Origin: Phoronis ovalis
Taxonomy: Eukaryota > Phoronida > Phoronidae
DNA length: 12,090 nt
Assembly (NCBI GenBank): GCA_028565635.1
Contig: JAOXYB010047913.1
Location: forward strand, 1-12,090
Direction of reading: 5' to 3'
This document shows, in pieces, positions 7,137 to 12,090 of the stretch (position 1 is the stretch's first letter; each line of letters opens with the position of its first letter). The position numbers were made by a program, and so were the translations under genes. The notes under the pieces are model-generated. The model was not told where the DNA came from, did no database searches, and worked only from the letters and a program-made list of their open reading frames with translations.

Positions 7137-7329
7137 GTAAATCCTGCTTCATTATTTGTGAGGTGAACACTTCCAAGAATAAACAGTACTGTCTGGTAGC
7201 TGTTACTAGAAATGCCTTTTGGACTGATATCCTTATTGATAAGATTATTACATAAAAAATTGTTTATTTAGTAGTTTCTTGTGTTTTTTACTCAACAGCC
7301 TGTAGTGATACAAGTACTGTGTTAATGTT

Positions 7330-7376
7330 GCTATATCTGAGACTAATATAGTTATAATATTAGTCTCGGGCTATAT
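7330..7376. repeat. Inverted repeat flanked by 7-bp direct repeats
   Basis: GAGACTAATAT (7339-7349) and ATATTAGTCTC (7357-7367) are perfect 11-bp inverted arms around agttata. One wobble pair and one C-G pair extend this to 13 bp (7337-7369). GCTATAT lies immediately outside on both sides (7330-7336, 7370-7376) in direct orientation, like a target-site duplication around a tiny palindromic insertion. Confidence 0.7.
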
Positions 7377-7707
7377 ATTGACAAAAATACATACCTCAGG
7401 ATACATGCAATGTTTTTTCATTGGGCAGTCACTACAATACTTTTGCAATAAAAGGATTTTCTCTCATTTTATAAATACTACTTGAGTGGATTCAAAGAGT
7501 ATTTCATTTTATATGACATCCAAAATTCCGCTGTCAAACAAATAATTGAAATAGAAGTTAGAATTTGAAGATAAATGTACATGATAATGCTTGATTTTTT
7601 TATGTAATGGTGAGATATCTTTTTATATTTTTCTCTGCTACTATATCCAAAAAATTGAGAAGTTTAAATATGAGCTGTGGGCAAAGACTCAAAAAATTGT
7701 GCAGTAG
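7377..7707. other. Intronic AT-rich DNA, no gene seen
   Basis: Nothing was recognised beyond A/T runs. Confidence 0.45.
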
Positions 7708-8112
7708 TCCTTAAAATTAATAGCATGTTCTGTAAATAAACCTGGTGTATGCCTTCAAGAGCCTGCCAATCAAATATTGTGTCATACACAGCTTGTAAAG
7801 CCACTTCTTAAGTGTCCAGGTGATTATATTAAAACTCTACTTATTCTGCAATCAAAGTTGGGATATGTACTTAGCATCATTATATACCTCTCTACCTCAT
7901 GCTCTCATTACTGTGTGTGCATATTGCTAGGTATAATGTCTGTGATATTACTAAAATTAGTTTGCATACAGCATACAGGTGCTATTTTTAAATGTACCAG
8001 AACTGCCATATACAACGCCTACTTCTGGTTCAGTGATCTTTCTAGTCAGCTGCTTTTCCAGAAAAATATTCATTCATCTTTCCAAGTGCAATGTGCATGG
8101 CTGAAATCCTAA
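7708..8112 (+). other. Longest stop-free frame (134 codons), no supported gene
   Basis: The frame is open from just after TAG 7705-7707 to TAA 8110-8112. It has no ATG in its first half. The translation is hydrophobic and cysteine-rich (for example CSHYCVCILLGIMSVILLKLVC) with no recognised domain. By rough estimate a frame this long is unlikely but not impossible in DNA of this composition. An acceptor-like AG with a pyrimidine tract is lacking at its start. It is noted because it is the longest frame in the window. Confidence 0.2.
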
Positions 8113-8858
8113 TCATACTGCACATACTGTATACAAAATGCTGTAACTGAGTGCAAGCACAATCCAGGTAACTCTTATGGCTATAGGGAGATTTCTGAGA
8201 ACTAAGGTTGTGATACTACTGCTCACAAGTGATACACACAGGTAACGTTTGTCCTTATGTACGATACATAATTTGTATGTGCTTGAGTTCAAAGAATACA
8301 ACATCATGTTGAATGATTCGTATTCATGAATCAAATACATGCAGGGTATTGTTAATAGTTTGTCCTCATGTTAACAAAAAACTATGAACATACAATCATG
8401 AAATTTATTGCAGGCATGACATTTTGATTACATTTTCTTTGGCAATTAGAAATCCAGTTCACCCTTAAAACAGAATAAAATTACATTCTGTTAGCTTAAA
8501 ATATATCTTAAAAGGGTTTTAAATATCTTAATTAGCTAATCAGTGCCTAGTTTAAAAATTGCTGTAGGTTAAATGTAATTACTAGGTATTCAAAAAATAG
8601 CTATTGACCAACAGCCAAAAGTAACATTCTGGAAATATTCCAACTTGCAGTATACCAATTATCTATACTCTTTTGGGAGTGTTCTGCATTCTGCATAATT
8701 CTGTTGTGCATCAACTGTAAAATCTTTTAATGGTTAGTTAATTTTAAGTTTCAAAATTTGACTGAGTATAAGAAATACATTGATTAAAATCCTGGATTTT
8801 GTTAATTTACAAAAGTTAGTTTAAAAACCTGGGTATTTAAAAGAATTACCTTTTCCAG
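8113..8858. other. Intronic AT-rich DNA, no gene seen
   Basis: It contains short inverted repeats, such as TGATTC/GAATCA (about 8314-8333) and CAGAAT/ATTCTG (about 8470-8490), and a 75-codon minus-strand chance frame (8113-8340). Nothing is supported. Confidence 0.4.
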
Positions 8859-9090
8859 ATGATCTTTTGTGTAGACCTCAAGAACCCATAAGCTTATTAT
8901 TCCAGACAAGCTGCACAAGGAACCCTTTAGGCCAAACCTAACCGTCATGGACTCGAACTGTCAATTTGCACTTGCACACCTGATTCCTAATATTCGAACA
9001 CTTCCGGTTTTTACACCTAATTTCCTGCCAGGAACTCAAACAGATTTCTGGACTCGCATTCAGAGAAGAAAGTACATGCTCATCAGCTAA
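8859..9090. other. GC-richer patch with splice acceptor; candidate exon or repeat remnant
   Basis: GC rises to about 45% and five CpGs persist. It begins at a clean acceptor, ttaccttttccag|AT. Joined in phase 1 it reads DDLLCRPQEP... and ends at TAA 8939-8941 (27 codons, two Cys). A different frame is open for 71 codons (8875-9087, containing MDSNCQFALAHLIP), and on the minus strand a Cys-rich frame is also open, so no frame is preferred. On the minus strand, 8949-8959 reads AGTTCGAGTCC, 10 of 11 matches to a Pol III B box, but no convincing A box or tRNA fold accompanies it. It could be a SINE remnant or the terminal exon of a small secreted Cys-containing protein. Confidence 0.3.
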
Positions 9091-9539
9091 TACTATAATA
9101 TGATCAACAGGTCAATAGATAGTTACTCAGTAAAAATTCAAGATTCATTAGCCATATAACTAACTTGTAAGCAATAGTATTTCATAAAACTAATTAATCA
9201 AATTTCACAACTGTATTAAACTTTTCTTGCCACTTTTGAAAACTGTATGCTATATGGTATATGGCAGGCAATCCTTTACACTATGATATGATTAAGGTAT
9301 TTTTTAGAGCTCCCGGTTGTTGTGTATGTATTTCTTTCACATTTTATGTTAATTATTTTTTTCAAACTTTTGAATATTGATATAAGAAGTGATGGCGGAT
9401 TACATGAAAATTACTTGGCTCGAGTAAGACATGACAGTAGAAATAAATCTTTAATATGTGTGATAATGTTTCTGTTCTTGCAGCCTTAAACATACCATTG
9501 AAATGTCAATTTATAACAGTTATGGAAGTCTTAGTAATT
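9091..9539. other. AT-rich DNA, no gene seen
   Basis: It holds an AATAAA at 9442-9447, which would be a usable poly(A) signal only if the 8859 candidate exon were terminal. Confidence 0.35.
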
Positions 9540-9950
9540 TTTAATAACCAGGTACGGTAGTTGAGCTGTACATTTCTGAATCAACTCGATTTATTGTAGG
9601 TGTGCAAATTCTGACGATGCTTTTTCAGTTTTAAAATATCGACATTAGCTTTCATGAATATACCTGATATATTGCACTCTACTCCTAATTGTAAATTGAT
9701 CTGGCCTGGATTTTGTACCATATTAAATATACTTTGAGTCAAAGGAAATGTATGTTTCCATAACAGAGATGAATACCTGCATATACTATTGCCGGCATCA
9801 TAGAAATTGTTTGAGTGTCCGGAAATCTGTTCAAGTTTCTGGCAACTTACACGAGTCCATAAAAGACGACAGTTCAAGTAATACAATAGTAATAATAAAG
9901 TGCCATTTGTCTACAGAGTCATTCAAAGGTGCTGAAGTACATATTTAAAA
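9540..9950. other. CpG-retaining patch with overlapping open frames, unassigned
   Basis: About eight CpGs persist in about 310 bases (for example GTACGGTAG, TGCCGGCATC, GTCCGGAAA, AAGACGACAG). A minus-strand frame (9581-9886, 101 codons, opening with TTG) and a plus-strand frame with a real ATG and G at -3 (9748-9948, 66 codons, rich in Cys, His and Ser) overlap. Neither matches a family I know, and neither has good splice sites at its ends. It may be a decayed repeat or conserved non-coding DNA. Confidence 0.3.
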
Positions 9951-10890
9951 AATGATAAAAAGGACTATAATACATGTAGAGTAAAAAAAAGTAAAGAGCT
10001 GATAAAATAGTACATAGTTTGAAATATAGTAAAAAAATGTGGAAGAGATAAAAGCTGTGGATATGAAACACTACAAAGGAATGTCTTTAATAATGATTTA
10101 CAATCATTTATAGTATCTTCATTCTTTAGCAGGAATTTCAGAAAAAGTGTTTGAATACTAAGAAACAGGTGTGTGCGAATGTGGATTGACGGTTTGTGTC
10201 CACACTTGTTAGGTAGGCATGCCCTTTCTATACCAAAATTCATCAACAAAAAAAGATGGACACATACTCTTCATTAAAATATGACTGTTTTCATCCTTTA
10301 GCTGTGCATTTATTAATGATATTCCTCTAAAAAAGGGGTGGAAAATGTCATATATGTTGCCATACAAACTCCCCCTTCTGGTCAACTATGCATTTTTAAA
10401 ACGTCTGTTCACTCCAGCGATGAGTAAATGTACATGGGCAGTCGTTACAGCATGAGGATTCGTTTTGTGACAGCATTGCCATTGCTTTGATTATAAATCT
10501 GGATTTCAATTGAAATGTCCAGTCATTGTATTTAATGTTTCAGGTTATACAAAAGTATGTGTTTATGTGTAATAACTGAAGCACCTAGCAAAGGTATGGT
10601 AAAGTATACATTTTAATGTGTGCTTTAAGTGCTGATAAAAGACATCAGAGAGGCCCGCTTGAGCATTAATGGCTTTATAATTTAATAGAGAACTGATTTA
10701 AGATACTGGACAAGTTATGTTCCTGTTATGTTCTGTTGAATAGGGAACAACTCATAGGTGTTTGTTTTATGTGTTTTGAATTATGTTTAATGAGAGTGCC
10801 CATCTTCTTAGTACACTGGAATTAGTGAGGAAATAACAAAAGCAGCCTTTTCGTATAAGATTAATTTCCTAGAAGCTGTACTGAGGGCTA
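9951..10890. other. Intronic AT-rich DNA, no supported gene
   Basis: A 94-codon minus-strand frame (9965-10249; first ATG at 10243) was read and has no recognisable motif. An acceptor-like tttaatgtttcag|GTTATAC near 10543 leads to no usable exon. Confidence 0.4.
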
Positions 10891-10894
10891 TAGG

Positions 10895-11076
10895 GAGCAG
10901 TGAGCATTGGGGTCTGTTAAGTGTGAGCAGCGAGCATTGTTATTTGGCGACCATTTTTTTGCTTTGTTTTCTAATTTTGTTTCGTCGACTTTTTTTTTGG
11001 CAATGGTTTTTTTTTTGGTAATATTTCTTGTTAAGTGCGAGCAGCGAGCATTGCCAATTTTTAAGTGTGAGCATTG
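10895..11076. repeat. Cluster of four copies of a GAGCAGCGAGCATTG-type motif
   Basis: The full unit is 23 bp: TTAAGTGY followed by GAGCAGCGAGCATTG. Copies: 10895-10909 (core only, GAGCAGTGAGCATTG), 10917-10939 (full), 11031-11053 (full) and 11061-11076 (lacking exactly 7 bases). The missing 7 bases equal one internal GAGCA-spaced half, so slippage explains the short copy. Copies differ mainly as CG versus TG. The full copies are separated by T-rich spacers including T9GGCAAT and T10GGTAAT. Because the unit lacks stops, both strands carry open frames through it (KCEQRAL on +, NARCSHLT on -), which explains the 84- and 94-codon ORFs here; neither looks like a gene. Confidence 0.75.
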
Positions 11077-11971
11077 TACCTTGCGGGTTCCTCCTACCCC
11101 CCCTCTATACTTGTTTGAGTTTGGTTCAATAAAATTGCTCAAGTCAGCCTCACCAAAAATTACCCCAGTTTATTATATGGCCAGGCTATGATTTGATAAA
11201 AAAATTATTAATGAATAAAGTTGTAGGTTTTAACCATGATTAAAAGTAACATTATCAGAATAAAAATTAAGAACATCAAAAAAACTGGCACTATAATAAA
11301 ACCATTTTAAGACTTCCAGCTGTCCATATATACCATTATTTCAAGTTGTCTTGTGTTAAAAAAAAATGATTTAAATTTCAAAAGCACTTTCAACAAAAAC
11401 TGCAAAATTTGAAAAGAATGGAAACTTTACAAAACACTTGTCAAAAAGTTTTCACTGTTCCTGACCAGTACCGGTGGGGAGATTTTAAAAGTATTTTAGG
11501 GTCGATATGGCATACACATTTACCTGAAATGAATTGGCTTTACAATTTATGAAACATATCACAATTTTAATATATGACTTGTCAATATCGGCATACTTGG
11601 TCTTCATGAAAATATTATTTTATGACAGCTATAATTGACAGTGAATTTACACTTGATGTTAATTACAGGGACATTGTATCAATTATTATTTTGAAAGCTA
11701 TTTGAATCTATGCAACATTCTTTATAGAGTGTTTCACAAAATTAATGACCTATTTTATTGTAATGTTAATGAAACTAAAGCATGTAAACTAATTAGCATT
11801 TTAGTTACCTGGTCAAAAATGCAGGTGATATGCAGTATATGGCAAGCGATAAATACAACTTAAAGTTAATCACTTAGAATTTGGCAAATTATGGATTCAT
11901 TTTTATTAAGTTATTCCAGAGATATTTTTCATACATAAAGGAATTTCTTAATTTTTTTATTGTGTTTGCAG
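11077..11971. other. AT-rich DNA, no gene seen
   Basis: It opens with a short GC-rich stretch containing a C7 run (11097-11103), probably the tail of the neighbouring repeat block. The rest is intron-like, with AATAAA and AT runs but no coding potential. Confidence 0.4.
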
Positions 11972-12000
11972 TGTTTTATCATTGATTCACTTCCTAGCTT
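11972..12000 (+). other. Weak candidate 29-nt exon between good splice sites
   Basis: A strong pyrimidine tract and acceptor (cttaatttttttattgtgtttgcag) is followed 29 bases later by CTT|GTAAGA. The phase-1 frame expected from the first exon of gene B meets TGA after four codons, so it does not fit that transcript directly. It could fit another phase or a non-coding or poison exon. Confidence 0.15.
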
Positions 12001-12023
12001 GTAAGATAACTATAACTAGAAAC

Positions 12024-12039
12024 GCCTTTTAGCAAAGGC
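12024..12039. repeat. Short GC-rich hairpin
   Basis: GCCTTT (12024-12029), loop TAGC, AAAGGC (12034-12039): a perfect 6-bp stem with a 4-base loop. No T-run follows and no function is assigned. Confidence 0.5.
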
Positions 12040-12090
12040 CAGGTTGCACACAGAAATAGGTGGTTGTTGAGATTTTGATTGTTTGACCTC

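Larger units (their letters stand above)
6900..7140. other. CpG-retaining island within the intron
   Basis: About ten CpGs fall in 240 bases (GGAGCGCTC, TTCCGTCC, CTCGAAGCG, GCGCTTCCG, CTCCGGCCG), while flanking DNA has almost none. It contains the direct/inverted repeat cluster (6962-7022), a TATATATATA run (7041-7050) and two ATGs at 7055-7060. It could be a younger transposon remnant or an internal, unmethylated promoter. Confidence 0.45.
2772..12090 (+). other. Long first intron of gene B (at least 9.3 kb), possibly with unrecognised small exons
   Basis: No coding exon with a recognisable domain, no polyadenylated gene end and no second promoter of good quality is seen on the + strand before the window ends. 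The stretch is AT-rich and mostly CpG-poor, and is interrupted by short CpG-retaining patches. First introns are often the longest in animal genes. Whether it is one intron or several cannot be decided without transcript data. Confidence 0.45.

Noticed and set aside
8940-8970. tRNA gene on the minus strand suggested by AGTTCGAGTCC
   Set aside because: The bases flanking the T-loop-like sequence do not form a T-arm stem, and no anticodon arm or acceptor stem can be drawn.
9965-10249. 94-codon minus-strand ORF
   Set aside because: It has no recognisable motif and is rich in Leu, Phe and Ser; the reported first codons are TTG, no promoter or splice context exists, and the composition is that of the surrounding intron.
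10544-10554. 11-nt microexon between tttcag and GTATGT
   Set aside because: It would shift the frame relative to the phase-1 exon, and the tract before the acceptor is weak.
12024-12039. Bacterial-type intrinsic terminator
   Set aside because: The hairpin has no T-run after it, and the window has eukaryotic gene structure.

Overview
The window looks like nuclear DNA of an animal, probably an aquatic invertebrate (a bivalve-like mollusc is a guess, not shown). It is AT-rich (about one third GC by eye) and has no long uninterrupted genes. CpG is scarce over long stretches and TpG/CpA common, with CpG retained only in a few short islands. Eukaryotic splice and poly(A) signals are visible. None of the stop-free frames longer than 60 codons could be tied to a known protein family, and no rRNA, convincing tRNA, CRISPR array or bacterial operon signal was seen.

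The best reading is the junction of two head-to-tail genes on the + strand. Bases 1-57 may be the last coding codons of an upstream gene A, followed by a 3' UTR with candidate poly(A) signals at 80, 295 and 2041-2057. A 39-bp perfect tandem duplication (141-218) and a roughly 294-bp inverted-repeat element (699-992) lie in or beside that UTR. After about 370 bp of spacer, a CpG-retaining promoter-like region with a GC box starts near 2440. It leads into a 5' UTR with several upstream ORFs and a first coding exon of gene B (2693-2771). This exon encodes a typical signal peptide and ends in a consensus GTAAGT donor in phase 1. Gene B is therefore inferred to encode a secreted or membrane protein of unknown identity.

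From 2772 to the end (9.3 kb) the sequence reads as a long first intron, or a set of introns with very short exons. Only weak exon candidates are seen: a phase-compatible 39-nt microexon at 4976-5014, an alternative first exon at 7055-7136, a possible terminal exon at 8859 and a 29-nt candidate near 11972. The intron also holds short inverted repeats (4105-4170, 6344-6384, 6632-6647, 6992-7021, 7337-7369), a GC-richer patch at 8859-9090, a CpG-retaining patch at 9540-9880, and a cluster of four copies of a 23-bp motif at 10895-11076. C-to-T differences at CpG between repeat copies suggest germline methylation decay of these elements.
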